Assembly: GCA_024639185.1 (NCBI GenBank)
Contig: JAHEIW010000007.1
Span: 9,516 to 71,694 of the forward strand
Direction: 5' to 3'
DNA length: 62,179 nucleotides
Source: Deltaproteobacteria bacterium
GTDB lineage: Bacteria > Desulfobacterota > Desulfobacteria > Desulfobacterales > JAHEIW01
This document shows, in pieces, positions 16,469 to 26,504 of this stretch; position 1 is the first letter of the stretch, and each line of letters starts with the position of its first letter. Both the position numbers and the translations under genes were made by a program. Under the pieces are notes generated by a model, which saw only the letters and a program-made list of their open reading frames with translations, was not told the origin of the DNA and ran no database searches.

Positions 16469-19400
16469 TTCTGTTCCGTCTTGCTTTTATTCAAATCGCG
16501 TTTTTTTTCGTAGCCGAAGAGTTTGCCGATGAACACAAACAGCATGGGATAGAAAAAGACCCCCAGTAAAGTGGCCAGTGTCATACCGCCCAGCAGAGCC
16601 ATCCCCATCACCTTGCGGGCTTCCGAGCCGGTTCCGGTGGCAAATACCAGCGGCAAAACGCCCAGAATAAACGAAAAGGCCGTCATCAGGATGGGACGGA
16701 AGCGCAGCCGGGCCGATTCGAGGGCCGCATCAAACAGGCCGAGACCTTCTTCGAATTTAATGTTGGCAAACTCCACGATCAAAATGGCATTCTTGGCGGC
16801 CATGCCGATCAGCATCACGAGTGAAATCTGGGCGAAGATGTTGTTTTCATAGCTCAGATCGAACTGCCGCATCAGCAACACCGCCCCGATGGCGCCGAGC
16901 AAAGCGAAGGGCGTTCCCAACAGGATGCTGATGGGAAGAGACCAGCTCTCGTATTGAGCACATAGGATCAAAAACACAAAGGCCAATGAAAAGGCGAATA
17001 CAATACCAGCCGAACCTGAAGCCCGCTTTTCCTGGTAGGACATGTTGCTCCATGAATAGGTCATCTCCGGGGGCAGAATTTCCGCCGCTACCGTCTCCAG
17101 GGCGGCCGTGGCCTGGGCTGAGGTAAAGCCCGAAGCCGGACTGCCGGACAGCTCCACAGAGCGGTACAGGTTGAACCGGTTGGTGAACTCCGGACCCGCC
17201 GAATCGTCAATCTCCACGAAGGCCGCCAACGGGACGTTGGTTCCGTCTCCGTTCTTGATAAAGAACAAATTGACCTGGTCCTTGTTTTGACGATACTCGG
17301 GTTGCGCCTGGATGTAACATTTATAAAGACGACCGAAGCGGTTAAAGTCATTAATGTAAGTGCCGCCCAAAAACGCCCCGACGGCGGCGTAGATGTCCTG
17401 TAGGTCGATGTTGGCTTTGAGAACCTTGTCGCGATTGATGTCAATAAACTTCTGGGGAACATCGGCACGAAAAGTGGTGAAAACCGATCCGATCTCGGGC
17501 CTTTCTTGGGCAGCCTGAATATACTTGCCGGCCTGTTCAGCCAGATAACCCGGCGTGTTGCCGCTGCGGTCCTGCAGGATCATGCTGAACCCGGAAGCGT
17601 TGCCCAGCCCGGGAATGGCCGGTGGACCAAATGCAAATACCTGGGCTTCTTCGACGCCGACATAGAACTCGCGGTTGAGCAGACGGACCAAATCCAGGGC
17701 GGTGTTATTCCGCAAGCTCCAGTCCACCAGAGATACGAAAATAACGACGGCATTGGAGGAATTACTGCTGGTGAGGACACTAAAACCGGTTGCCGTGGTA
17801 ATGTATTCGACCTCTTTGTATTTTTCGATGATTTTCTCCACCTTTTTCGCTACTGCATCTGAACGCTGCAACGAAGCTGCATCCGGCAGCTGAATGTGGA
17901 CAAATAGATACCCCATGTCTTCTTCGGGCATGAATCCACCCGGCAGGAGTTTACCCGTGAGCCCCGTGGCACCGAGGATAATGGCAATTAAAACCATTCC
18001 GATAACGATTTTGCGGGTGACCACTTTGGTAAAACTCATATAGCCAGCGGTCGACCGATCAAACACCTTGTTGAACAGCTTGAAAAAGACCCCCAGCGGA
18101 CCGCGGTAAGGTTTGGGTTTTTTGAGCAGGAGCGCACAGAGGGCCGGGCTGAGGGTCAGGGCGTTGACCGATGAGAAGGCCACCGACACTGCAATGGTGA
18201 TGGCAAACTGCTGGTAGAGACGACCGGTAATACCGGCCATACCGGCCACAGGAATAAAAACAGCGATGAGCACCAGGGTGGTGGCGATCACCGGTGCAGT
18301 CACCTCGCTCATGGCTTTGATTGTCGCCTCTTTGGGATTCATCCCCTTTTGGATGTTCACCTGGACGGCCTCCACCACCACAATAGCATCATCGACCACA
18401 ATGCCGATGGCCAGCACCAGACCCAGCAGCGACAAAACGTTGATGGTAAATCCCAGCAGCGGGAAGAGCATAAAAGCACCGACCAGTGACACCGGAATGG
18501 CAATGGTGGGAATCAACGTGGCCCGCCAGTCCTGGATGAAGATGAACACCACAAAAATCACCAGGGCCAGGGCGATAAAAAGCGTCTCAATGATTTCTTT
18601 GATACCGGCAACGATCGGTTTGGAGGTATCGAGCGAAATTTCGTAACGCATGCCACGGGGAAAAGATTTCGACAGCGCCTCCATGGTATCCGTGGTGATT
18701 TTCACAAGTTCCACGGCGTTGGACCCCGGCGCCTGGTACACGGCAATGATCGCGCACTGCCCGTTGTTGAGTCGGGTAAAGCCGTTGTACGTTTCCACCC
18801 CCAACTCCACCCGGGCAATGTCTTTAACACGCACCTGGGCACCGCCTTCAGTCGTGCGCACCACAATTTCGCCGAACTCCTTTTCGGACTGCAGCCGTTC
18901 GGGGAGGCGCACTGTGTAGGTGAATTCGGTGCCCGGTGGTGCCGGTTCGGCCCCGAACTTGCCTCCCGGCACGATCACGCTCTGGGCCCGAATGGCATCA
19001 ACGATTTCCGGAACGGTGATCCCCAGCTGAGCAAGTCGATCAGGCTTGATCCAGATGCGCATAGAGTAATCACTGGCCAGCAAAACGTTGACCCGGCCGA
19101 TACCCCGAGTCCTCGCTAAAATGTCTTTTATGTTGATCAGGGCATAGTTGCCGAGAAACTGCTGATCGTAGCGGTCGCCCTCGGAGGTCAGGGCGATCAG
19201 CATAAGAATGTTGGGCAGAGATTTTTCGGTGGTGACCCCCAGCCGCCTAACCTCTTCGGGTAGCTTGGCCGTGGCGGCGGCCACCCGGTTCTGGGTAAAC
19301 ACCGTGTTCATGTCCGGATCGGTGCCCACTTCAAAAGAGGTCTGGATGACCATCGTGCCGTCGTTGGCGTTGGTGGACTTCATGTAGATCATGTTGTCCA

Positions 19401-19614
19401 CCCCGTTGATCTGTTGTTCCAGGGGTGTGGCTACCGACTGCTCGACACTGAGCGCATTCGCGCCCGTGTAAGTGGCCCTAACCTCCACCACCGGCGGGGT
19501 AATGTTAGGATATTGTTCCATGGGAAGGGAGAGCAAAGAGACAGTTCCCACGATGACGGTAATGATGGCGATAACCATGGCGACGATGGGTCGCCTGACA
19601 AAAAAAGAGCCCAT
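16465..19614 (-). CDS. RND multidrug efflux pump, AcrB/MexB (HAE-1) type
   Basis: A 1049-residue inner-membrane proton-driven transporter of the usual HAE-1 length. It starts with MGSFFVRRPIVAMVIAII (TM1), has 12 predicted TMs and two large periplasmic loops. The proton-relay acids are present in GIVVDDAIVVVEAV (TM4, tandem Asp) and the essential Lys in LIGMAAKNAILIVEFA (TM10). ALTLSPALCALLL is the TM6 motif. It begins 6 nt after the membrane-fusion gene and overlaps the outer-membrane gene, so all three should be on one transcript. Drug range cannot be read from sequence. Confidence 0.95.
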   Translation of the reverse strand: MGSFFVRRPIVAMVIAIITVIVGTVSLLSLPMEQYPNITPPVVEVRATYTGANALSVEQSVATPLEQQINGVDNMIYMKSTNANDGTMVIQTSFEVGTDPDMNTVFTQNRVAAATAKLPEEVRRLGVTTEKSLPNILMLIALTSEGDRYDQQFLGNYALINIKDILARTRGIGRVNVLLASDYSMRIWIKPDRLAQLGITVPEIVDAIRAQSVIVPGGKFGAEPAPPGTEFTYTVRLPERLQSEKEFGEIVVRTTEGGAQVRVKDIARVELGVETYNGFTRLNNGQCAIIAVYQAPGSNAVELVKITTDTMEALSKSFPRGMRYEISLDTSKPIVAGIKEIIETLFIALALVIFVVFIFIQDWRATLIPTIAIPVSLVGAFMLFPLLGFTINVLSLLGLVLAIGIVVDDAIVVVEAVQVNIQKGMNPKEATIKAMSEVTAPVIATTLVLIAVFIPVAGMAGITGRLYQQFAITIAVSVAFSSVNALTLSPALCALLLKKPKPYRGPLGVFFKLFNKVFDRSTAGYMSFTKVVTRKIVIGMVLIAIILGATGLTGKLLPGGFMPEEDMGYLFVHIQLPDAASLQRSDAVAKKVEKIIEKYKEVEYITTATGFSVLTSSNSSNAVVIFVSLVDWSLRNNTALDLVRLLNREFYVGVEEAQVFAFGPPAIPGLGNASGFSMILQDRSGNTPGYLAEQAGKYIQAAQERPEIGSVFTTFRADVPQKFIDINRDKVLKANIDLQDIYAAVGAFLGGTYINDFNRFGRLYKCYIQAQPEYRQNKDQVNLFFIKNGDGTNVPLAAFVEIDDSAGPEFTNRFNLYRSVELSGSPASGFTSAQATAALETVAAEILPPEMTYSWSNMSYQEKRASGSAGIVFAFSLAFVFLILCAQYESWSLPISILLGTPFALLGAIGAVLLMRQFDLSYENNIFAQISLVMLIGMAAKNAILIVEFANIKFEEGLGLFDAALESARLRFRPILMTAFSFILGVLPLVFATGTGSEARKVMGMALLGGMTLATLLGVFFYPMLFVFIGKLFGYEKKRDLNKSKTEQK

Positions 19615-19620
19615 GCCTGC

Positions 19621-20772
19621 TTATGTCTTTTCTTTTTCGGTGGTTTCAGGAGATACGATCTGGGGATCGACCACAGCGCCGTCAGACACCTTCTGCAGGC
19701 CTTCATAGACCACTTTTTCAGCGGCCTTGAGGCCCTTGATGATCAGCCAGTCACTGCCCAAAGTGGGGCCCAACTCAACGACTCTCTCGGCCACCCTGTT
19801 GTCGTCGCCGACGACAAACACGCGGGTGATGCCCTGAAGTTCGGAAACACAGCGCTGGGGAACGAGGATACCGTCTTCGACCCTTTCGAGAACCGTGCGG
19901 ATTTTGGCAAACTGCCCCGGCCGGATGATTTTATCCGGGTTGGGAAAAGACACCTGAACCAAAATCGAGCCGGTGGTGGGATCGACATTGCGGTCTATAA
20001 ATTCATAGCGCCCCGGGTGCGGATACAGCGATCCGTCGGCCAGAATCATCTCGAAGGTCGCACTACCCTGTTCGGGCCCTCCGGCCTTCTCGTGTTCGAC
20101 GAACCGCCGGGCAACCATCAGGTACTGGTTTTCCGTCAGGAAAAATTCGACCCGCACCGTGGCGATATTGGAAACCGTGTTCAATATGACCGGGTTGGGG
20201 CTACGCCCCACAAAATCCCCCACCTTGGCCTGGGTTTTGCCGATGACCCCGTTGATGGGTGCTTGGATGCGCGTATAGCTCAGTTTGATTGTAGAAGCGC
20301 GCAAAACGGCCTCAGCCGCTTCCACCGACGCCTGGGAGGCTTCGTAAGCCGCGACGGCCCCGTCCAGATCGCTCTGGCTGACGGCCTTGCGTTCCGCCAG
20401 CGGCCGGATGCGGTTCAAATCGCTGGTGGCCTTGGCCAGCATGGTTTTGGCCTCCGCCAACTGGCTCATCATGGCGGCTACCTCGGCTTCGTAGGGCTGG
20501 CTCTCCAGGGTGTAGAGCAGCTGCCCCTTTTTGACTTCCGAGCCCTCTTCAAAATGGATGCCTTCCAGAAAGCCTTCCACCCGGGCACGGATGGCAATAT
20601 CCTCGCTGCCAAGCGTTTGACCCACAAATTCGATCGGTACAACCACCTCCTGCGCCCGAGTTTCGATGACGCTGACCGGCAGAGGGGGCGGCGGGGACTG
20701 CGCAGCCTTTTCCTGCTGGCAGGCCGTGACGACAACCACAAACAATATAAGTATATGACGCATAAATCTCAT
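19621..20772 (-). CDS. RND periplasmic adaptor (membrane fusion protein, AcrA/MexA type)
   Basis: A 383-residue adaptor and first gene of the efflux operon. The signal peptide ends VVTAC (about residue 18), a lipobox, so it is probably inner-membrane lipid anchored. Then come the lipoyl half-motif VEGFLEGIHFEEGSEVKKG, a helical hairpin of about 80 residues, the second half-motif IQAPINGVIGKTQAKVGDFV, a beta-barrel and the membrane-proximal domain with ILVPQRCVSELQG. It bridges pump and outer-membrane channel. No TetR or MarR repressor gene is next to it; the 295 bases upstream (20773-21067) hold no gene that I can see. Confidence 0.93.
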   Translation of the reverse strand: MRFMRHILILFVVVVTACQQEKAAQSPPPPLPVSVIETRAQEVVVPIEFVGQTLGSEDIAIRARVEGFLEGIHFEEGSEVKKGQLLYTLESQPYEAEVAAMMSQLAEAKTMLAKATSDLNRIRPLAERKAVSQSDLDGAVAAYEASQASVEAAEAVLRASTIKLSYTRIQAPINGVIGKTQAKVGDFVGRSPNPVILNTVSNIATVRVEFFLTENQYLMVARRFVEHEKAGGPEQGSATFEMILADGSLYPHPGRYEFIDRNVDPTTGSILVQVSFPNPDKIIRPGQFAKIRTVLERVEDGILVPQRCVSELQGITRVFVVGDDNRVAERVVELGPTLGSDWLIIKGLKAAEKVVYEGLQKVSDGAVVDPQIVSPETTEKEKT

Positions 20773-21067
20773 CGAAAATCCTGTAAATTCATTGTATGGG
20801 TTGGGGTGCGATCTACTTGAGAAGATTCCATAGCAAATAAAAATGGCTAAAACAAGGTTGACCGATAAGGATTTTTTTGGTCTCGTTTATTGAAGGCCTG
20901 AGCTCAGACGTTCACGTGGGCCTTGAGCGCATCTTTATTAAATTCGCTCTCCCAGCTCAAAGACAATATCGGACATGGCGGATTGGCAAATGTGCAACCG
21001 TACGCTTTAGCCCGGATGGGTGATTAAAATCGAGCTGCGATAAATCCAGACGATTGCTATATTATAT

Positions 21068-22378
21068 TTAACTATCCCCCTTTTTTAATCTGACGTGGAT
21101 GGATCGCGCATGGGCGCTCAGCCCTTCAATTTCGGCCAGGCGCATGATATCGGCTGCCTCGCGTCGAAAGGCCTTTTGCGAATATTGAATTACGCTGGTC
21201 TTTTTAATGAAATTATCCACCGACAGGGCCGATGCAAACCGGGCCGTGCCGGCGGTAGGCAACACGTGATTGGGGCCGGCCATATAATCGCCCACCGGTT
21301 CCGGGGTATAGTCCCCCACAAATACTGCGCCCGCATTGCGGATCTGGCCCGCTACTTCAAACGGATCCCGTATGAGCAGCTCGAGGTGTTCTGGAGCGAT
21401 GCGGTTGGCCATGTCGATGGCATCGGTCATTTTTTGGACCACAAAAATGGCGCCGAACTTTTGCAGTGATTGCCGGGCAATTTCAGCGCGTGACAGGTCA
21501 GAAAGCTGTCGCTTGATTTCGCGCGTGACGGCTCTGGCCAATTTTGGTGAATCCGTTATTAATATGGCCGATGATAGGGCATCATGTTCGGCCTGGGACA
21601 ACAGATCAGCAGCGATAAAATCCGCTCTGGCGCCGTCATCGGCGATGACCAGGATCTCGCTGGGGCCGGCAATCGCGTCGATCCCCACGGTACCCACTAA
21701 AAGTTTCTTGGCCAGAGTGACATAAATATTGCCGGGTCCGACAATAACATCCACCTTGGGAATCGTCTCGGTACCATAGGCTAAAGCGGCAATCGCCCAG
21801 GCGCTGCCGGTTTTATAGACGGCGTCGGCGCCCGCCTTTTTGGCCGCCACCAGCAGATGGGGGCTCACCCCTCCGGCTTTGGTCGGTGGCGTTACCATCA
21901 CAACCTGTTTGACACCTGCCACCTTGGCCGGAATTACGCCCATCAGCACCGAAGACACCAGCGGTGTCTTGCCACCCCTGGCGCCGGGCACATACACGCC
22001 GGCGGCATCCACCGGGTGGATCAGCTGACCCAGTAAGGTTCCAGGCCGATCGGTTTGCATCCAGGAGCGGCGACGCTGCTGTTCGTGAAACCGCTTGATA
22101 TTGGCAATGGCCCGCTTTAAGGCCCGGGTAAAGGATTGATCAACCTTCTTAGCGGCGGCGGCAAATTCATTTTTTGATACCCGCAGTGACCGCATACCCA
22201 CGCGCTTGGAGTCAAACTTGTGGGTGTAAGCGATGACGGCCCGGTCGCCCCGCCGGCGAACATTTTCACACATGCGGCTGACAGCCGCCAGGTCCTTGTT
22301 CGTAAAAACCAGCCCGCGTTTGACAATGCGGGTAAGCCGTTGCCGGGCCGAACCAGACGGAAAATTAAAAATTTTCAT
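21068..22378 (-). CDS. hisD: histidinol dehydrogenase
   Basis: A 436-residue enzyme, normal family length, catalysing the last two NAD-dependent oxidations from L-histidinol to L-histidine with zinc. Conserved blocks are [44 protein letters not shown] with the Gln/His zinc ligands, IAPEHLELL and [20 protein letters not shown] 22378 is chosen because GGGAAGGTTAGGCTC precedes it; the open frame runs 36 codons further upstream but those residues are not family-like. No other his gene is adjacent. It is divergent from the aldehyde oxidoreductase gene. Confidence 0.94.
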   Translation of the reverse strand: MKIFNFPSGSARQRLTRIVKRGLVFTNKDLAAVSRMCENVRRRGDRAVIAYTHKFDSKRVGMRSLRVSKNEFAAAAKKVDQSFTRALKRAIANIKRFHEQQRRRSWMQTDRPGTLLGQLIHPVDAAGVYVPGARGGKTPLVSSVLMGVIPAKVAGVKQVVMVTPPTKAGGVSPHLLVAAKKAGADAVYKTGSAWAIAALAYGTETIPKVDVIVGPGNIYVTLAKKLLVGTVGIDAIAGPSEILVIADDGARADFIAADLLSQAEHDALSSAILITDSPKLARAVTREIKRQLSDLSRAEIARQSLQKFGAIFVVQKMTDAIDMANRIAPEHLELLIRDPFEVAGQIRNAGAVFVGDYTPEPVGDYMAGPNHVLPTAGTARFASALSVDNFIKKTSVIQYSQKAFRREAADIMRLAEIEGLSAHARSIHVRLKKGDS

Positions 22379-22605
22379 GAGCCTAACCTTCCCAGTAAAA
22401 GTCATCATGACAAATGCATTAGATATAGAGGATTTTGGGCGATCTTGGCAAGCACTTACCGTAAATACCTTGACATTACAGTTCAATCCGCATATGAAAT
22501 TTGAATTGTACCTGCCAACACCTGTTCAACGATTGACCAGTATAGATAGCCAAATACGGCAGATCTTTGGGATTTATTATTTAACTTAAAATGAAGGAGG
22601 TGCAC

Positions 22606-24348
22606 ATGGACCAGATTCTGAGAATCAACATGGGAGCGGACGGCGGCCCGTCGGTTAGAACCGAGCCCTTGGGCGACTATGCCGGTGCGGGCGGTCGCGG
22701 GCTGACCTCGGCCATCGTCTCAAAAGAAGTTCCTCCATTATGCCACCCCCTGGGGGAAGATAACAAGCTGGTCATCTCACCGGGGCTGTTAAGCGGATCC
22801 ACGGCGGCGATGTCCGGCCGTTTATCGGTGGGCTGCAAAAGCCCGCTGACCGGCGGCATCAAAGAAGCCAATGCCGGCGGACAACCCTCACAAATGCTCG
22901 GCCGCCTGGGCTATGCCGCCATCGTGCTGGAAGGCCAGCCCAAAGAAAAGACCTTGTATAAAATTGTCATCAACAAAGACAAAGTCGACATTCAGGAAGA
23001 CAACAGCCTGTGCATGCTCGGCAATTATGACACCGTTGACAAAATGAAATCCGAATACGGTGACAAAATTGCCTGCATCTCCATCGGCCCGGCCGGCGAA
23101 ATGAAGATGGCCGCTGCTTCCATCGCCTGCACCGATATGGAGCTCAGACCAACTCGCCACGCCGGTCGCGGCGGTGTCGGTGCGGTCATGGGATCAAAGG
23201 GGGTCAAGGTCATTGTCATCGATGATGACGGAATGAAAATGCGACAGCCCCAGGACCCGGAGGCATTCAAAGCCGCCAATAAGGCCTGGGTCGCCGGTCT
23301 TAAAAAGCACGCGCTCACCGGTGAAGCGCTACCCGCTTATGGAACCAACGTGCTTACGAACGTCATTAATGAAGCCGGCGCCTATCCGACAAATAACTTC
23401 CAAAAAGGCCAATTTGAAGGCGCCAGCAATATCAGCGGAGAAACCCAGGCTGAGTTGGAAGATGCCCGGGGGGGAAAAGGCGCTTCAACACACGGTTGCC
23501 ATCGCGGCTGCATCATCCGCTGCTCGGGCACTTTTTATGATAAAAACGGCAAATATGTGTCCAAACAACCCGAATATGAGACGGTCTGGTCCCATGGCGG
23601 AAACTGCGGTATCGATGATCTGGATGCCATCGCCCAGATTGATCGACTGGATGATGATTACGGGTTGGACACGATTGAAATAGGCGCCGCCATCGGCGTT
23701 GCCATGGAGGCCGGCCTGGCCGAATTTGGCGATGCCCAGGCTGCCATCAATATGGTAAAAGAAATCGGCAAGGGGACACCCCTGGGACGCACTCTGGGCA
23801 ACGGTGCGGCCGTGACCGGAAAAACCTACGGCATCGAACGCGTACCGGTGGTCAAAGGGCAGGCCATGCCGGCCTATGACCCGCGGACAGTCCAGGGCAT
23901 TGGCGTGACATATGCCACCACTACCATGGGCGCGGATCATACTGCCGGTTATTCGGTGACAGCAAATATCCTCGATGTCGGTGGTACAGTCGATGCCCTC
24001 AAACCCGAAGGCCAGGTTGAACTTGCCAGGAATCTTCAGATTGCCACGGCTGCAGTGGACGCTACCGGTATGTGCCTGTTCGTTGCTTTTGCGGTGCTTG
24101 ATCAGGCCGATACGTTTCAGGCTCTGATTGATATGATCAATGCTTTTTACGGTTTGAGTCTGACAGCCGACGATGTCACCGAACTGGGCAAATCCATCCT
24201 CAAAAATGAACGTGAATTCAATCAGGCGGCCGGTTTTACTGCCAAAGACGATCGCTTACCCGAATACTTCAAAAAAGAAGCACTGCCGCCTCATAATATC
24301 ACATTTGGAGTTCCGGACGAAGAGCTTGATCAAGTCTTTAACTGGTAA
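22606..24348 (+). CDS. aor: tungsten-type aldehyde:ferredoxin oxidoreductase
   Basis: A 580-residue AOR-family protein that oxidises aldehydes to carboxylates with ferredoxin, using a bis-pyranopterin W (or Mo) cofactor and one [4Fe-4S] cluster; cytosolic. The N-terminal pterin-binding domain has AGGRGLTSAIVS, NKLVISPGLLSG and ANAGGQPSQMLGRLGYAAIVLEG. The iron-sulfur motif is THGCHRGCIIRCSGTF (CxxxCxxxC), with the fourth Cys in DATGMCLFVAF. RHAGRGGVGAVMGSKGVKVI is also typical. The start is ATG 22606 with AAGGAGGTGCAC; ATG 22591 would put that site inside the gene. The spacing differs from the CxxCxxxC of Pyrococcus AOR. Downstream partner at 24449. Confidence 0.92.
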   Translation: MDQILRINMGADGGPSVRTEPLGDYAGAGGRGLTSAIVSKEVPPLCHPLGEDNKLVISPGLLSGSTAAMSGRLSVGCKSPLTGGIKEANAGGQPSQMLGRLGYAAIVLEGQPKEKTLYKIVINKDKVDIQEDNSLCMLGNYDTVDKMKSEYGDKIACISIGPAGEMKMAAASIACTDMELRPTRHAGRGGVGAVMGSKGVKVIVIDDDGMKMRQPQDPEAFKAANKAWVAGLKKHALTGEALPAYGTNVLTNVINEAGAYPTNNFQKGQFEGASNISGETQAELEDARGGKGASTHGCHRGCIIRCSGTFYDKNGKYVSKQPEYETVWSHGGNCGIDDLDAIAQIDRLDDDYGLDTIEIGAAIGVAMEAGLAEFGDAQAAINMVKEIGKGTPLGRTLGNGAAVTGKTYGIERVPVVKGQAMPAYDPRTVQGIGVTYATTTMGADHTAGYSVTANILDVGGTVDALKPEGQVELARNLQIATAAVDATGMCLFVAFAVLDQADTFQALIDMINAFYGLSLTADDVTELGKSILKNEREFNQAAGFTAKDDRLPEYFKKEALPPHNITFGVPDEELDQVFNW

Positions 24349-24368
24349 TAATGAAAGAGGATCAAGGC

Positions 24369-24399
24369 AATGGGGAGTCTCAATATAGGGCTCCCCATT
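24369..24399 (+). other. hairpin between aor and its partner gene
   Basis: AATGGGGAG and CTCCCCATT form a perfect 9-bp stem around a 13-nt loop, 20 bases after the aor stop. No T-run follows, so it may stabilise the mRNA 3' end or act as an attenuator rather than a full terminator. Confidence 0.5.
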
Positions 24400-24448
24400 C
24401 TCATAAACAGCGTTATTTTGCTTTTTTTAAATACTCAAATACTTCTTT

Positions 24449-25105
24449 ATGACGACCTCAGCCAAACCTGAATCTAATACTCGCGCGGGTACGCCTGATC
24501 TTCATCTGCAGCGTCTCAGCTTTAGCGTTGATGCCGATATGATTCCGCGATTTTTGAAATTGTTGGAACGCGGCTGCAAGCTCAAAATCAAGACGGGTAC
24601 CCCCATCAGACAATTGCTCTGTCAGAATTTAGGCATTCCCGAGGATTACGTCGACAGCAGAATCCAGACGATCTTTCTGAATGGAAAACCGGTGGATGAT
24701 GTGGATGCAGCCATGGCAGAAAACGGTTCAACACTGGCCTTGTCCGCTGCTATGCCGGGTTTGGTGGGCATTACCTTAAGAAAAGGTGGATTCTATGCAT
24801 CATTACGCAGCAACATTACCTATACCCAGCAGCAAACCCAACATACCGCAGATGCGGGCAATATGGTTTTAAAGCTTTTTAACTTGGTTGCCAAGGAACT
24901 CGGGCCTGAATTTCTGGCTAGAGGTATTCGGGTGGATGGCGCTGCACTCCATGATTTTATACACCGTAATATAGATGACTTAAAAGCCGCCGGCGTTTCA
25001 ATTCAGATGTCCAATAAGAAATTGGATCTTACCGCGCTTTTAGATCTAAATTGGAAAAATAAAGAGGCATTCATTCAGGTGGCGTCTGATTCGAAAGACG
25101 CGTAA
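24449..25105 (+). CDS. AOR-associated protein, possible ubiquitin-like (MoaD/ThiS-like) N-domain
   Basis: A 218-residue protein of no named family that I recognise, 100 nt after aor. Residues about 45-115 look like a beta-grasp: KIKTGTPIRQLLCQNLGI, then QTIFLNGKPVDDVDAAMAEN (the order seen in MoaD/ThiS, where NGxxV precedes an acidic turn), GSTLALSAAMPGLVG, ending in LRKGG (G113-G114). In MoaD the terminal GG is thiocarboxylated; here it is internal and followed by a ~100-residue mostly helical domain (FLARGIRVDGAALHDFIHRN). A role in pterin-cofactor insertion or AOR maturation is inference from position. No clear ribosome binding site precedes ATG 24449. It ends at a bidirectional terminator. 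Confidence 0.65.
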   Translation: MTTSAKPESNTRAGTPDLHLQRLSFSVDADMIPRFLKLLERGCKLKIKTGTPIRQLLCQNLGIPEDYVDSRIQTIFLNGKPVDDVDAAMAENGSTLALSAAMPGLVGITLRKGGFYASLRSNITYTQQQTQHTADAGNMVLKLFNLVAKELGPEFLARGIRVDGAALHDFIHRNIDDLKAAGVSIQMSNKKLDLTALLDLNWKNKEAFIQVASDSKDA

Positions 25106-25124
25106 ATGCGTTTATGCGCTTTAC

Positions 25125-25160
25125 TAAAAAAGGCTGCCCCGTGACGGGCAGCCTTTTTTA
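25125..25160. terminator. bidirectional Rho-independent terminator
   Basis: AAAAAAGGCTGCCC and GGGCAGCCTTTTTT form a perfect stem with a short loop, with an A-run on one side and a T-run on the other. It serves both the AOR-partner gene and the convergent thiolase gene. Confidence 0.92.
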
Positions 25161-25185
25161 TGATCGAAACGCCTGTATGAGCGCA

Positions 25186-26364
25186 TCAGTCACACAGCTC
25201 AAACAGAGCCGCGGCGCCCATACCACCACCGACACACATCGATTCTACGCCGTATTTCACTCCGCGCTGCCGCATGTTGCTCAGCAGCGTGGCACAGAGT
25301 TTGGCGCCGGTGCAGCCCAGCGGATGTCCCAGGGCTATCGCGCCGCCGTGAATATTGACAATTTGCTGATCGATCCCCAGCTGATTGACACAGTAAAGTG
25401 CCTGGGAGGCAAAAGCCTCGTTGATTTCAAACAGACCGATGTCTTTTAAATCCGTGCCGGTCATTTTCATCAGTTTGGGGATGGCCAGCGCCGGCCCGAT
25501 CCCCATTTCATCCGGTTGGCAGCCCACGGTGGTATAGCTTTTCAATTTGGCAATCGGCTGAACCCCCAGCGCTTTGACTTTGTCTTCGCTCATAATAACA
25601 CTGGCCGCCGCCCCGTCGGTCATCTGGGAAGAGTTGCCGGCGGTAACCGATCCGCCGGCCGCAAACACCGGATTCAGACCGGACAGGCCTTCCAGAGTTG
25701 TATCCTCCCGGATGCCGTCATCATAATCCTGCATAAAGGTTTCTTTGTTATAGGTCCCGTCTTTTTGAGGGACGTAGCGGGTGGCCGGGGTGGGCACCAG
25801 CTCTTTGAACAAATTTTTATTTTTGGCTTCAGCTGCTTTCATCTGGGATTGATAGGCAAATTCATCCTGGGCTTCGCGGGAGACAGCGTAGCGGTTGGCC
25901 ACGTTTTCAGCGGTAATACCCATGGAAGCGTATAGATCAGCCATTTTTTGGGTGTATTCCGGATGCGGTCGCGGCAGGTTACCGCCCATGGGAACATAGG
26001 TCATGGACTCCAGGCCGCCGCCGATGACAATATCCGACCAGCCGGACATCACCCGCAGGGCACTCTGGGCAATGGCCTCAAGACCCGAGGCGCAAAAGCG
26101 GTTGACGGTCGCGCCGGTCACATCCACCGGGAATCCGGCGATCTGGGATGCAATTCGGCCGATATTAAGGCCCTGTTCGGCTTCCGGAAACGAGCAGCCG
26201 ATCATAATGTCTGCCACATCTTTTTTTTCAAGACCTTTGGTTTGCTCAACAACCGCGTTTAGCATAAAAACCAGCAAGTCCTCCGGCCGGGTATCTTTAA
26301 AAGCCCCTTTTTTTCTTTTGCATCCCGGTGTCCGTAGCGACGTCACAATATAGGCATCTCTCAT
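25186..26364 (-). CDS. fadA: acetyl-CoA C-acyltransferase (thiolase)
   Basis: A 392-residue degradative-type thiolase cleaving 3-ketoacyl-CoA to acetyl-CoA and a shortened acyl-CoA. The acylated nucleophile is C91 in VNRFCASGLEAIAQ; the catalytic His is in HGGAIALGHPLGCTGA; the second Cys is in MCVGGGMGAAALFE near the C-terminus. ATG 26364 has AGGAGGA at proper spacing; ATG 26370 overlaps that site. It lies 140 nt after the FadN-like gene on the same strand, so the two make a beta-oxidation pair like fadNA. An inverted repeat fills the gap between them. Confidence 0.94.
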   Translation of the reverse strand: MRDAYIVTSLRTPGCKRKKGAFKDTRPEDLLVFMLNAVVEQTKGLEKKDVADIMIGCSFPEAEQGLNIGRIASQIAGFPVDVTGATVNRFCASGLEAIAQSALRVMSGWSDIVIGGGLESMTYVPMGGNLPRPHPEYTQKMADLYASMGITAENVANRYAVSREAQDEFAYQSQMKAAEAKNKNLFKELVPTPATRYVPQKDGTYNKETFMQDYDDGIREDTTLEGLSGLNPVFAAGGSVTAGNSSQMTDGAAASVIMSEDKVKALGVQPIAKLKSYTTVGCQPDEMGIGPALAIPKLMKMTGTDLKDIGLFEINEAFASQALYCVNQLGIDQQIVNIHGGAIALGHPLGCTGAKLCATLLSNMRQRGVKYGVESMCVGGGMGAAALFELCD

Positions 26365-26388
26365 GGTCATTCCTCCTATTTTAAAATT

Positions 26389-26464
26389 CGCGGCTAAAAG
26401 CCGCTCCCACAAAAAGATATATCCGCATATCTACCGAATCGAGTGGGAGTGACTTTCAGTCGCG
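26389..26464. repeat. GCGGCT..CTCCCAC inverted repeat between fadN-like and fadA genes
   Basis: CGCGGCTAAAAGCCGCTCCC with AC (26389-26410) is matched by GTGGGAGTGACTTTCAGTCG with CG (26443-26464): 17 of 22 positions complementary over a 32-nt loop. It resembles the dispersed 'CGCGGCT..AGCCGCTCCCAC' repeats common in Proteobacteria. It is directly followed (26482-26513) by ATAACCAATAACTAGTAAC-type words. Confidence 0.7.
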
Positions 26465-26504
26465 ATTAAAGTCAAATCAATTACTGATAACCAATAACTA
26501 GTAA

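Noticed and set aside
19414-20820. A 468-codon open frame on the plus strand opposite the membrane-fusion gene
   Set aside because: It lies fully antisense to the well-conserved adaptor and pump genes; its product is His/Arg/Gly-rich with no family features. Typical shadow of GC-rich coding DNA.
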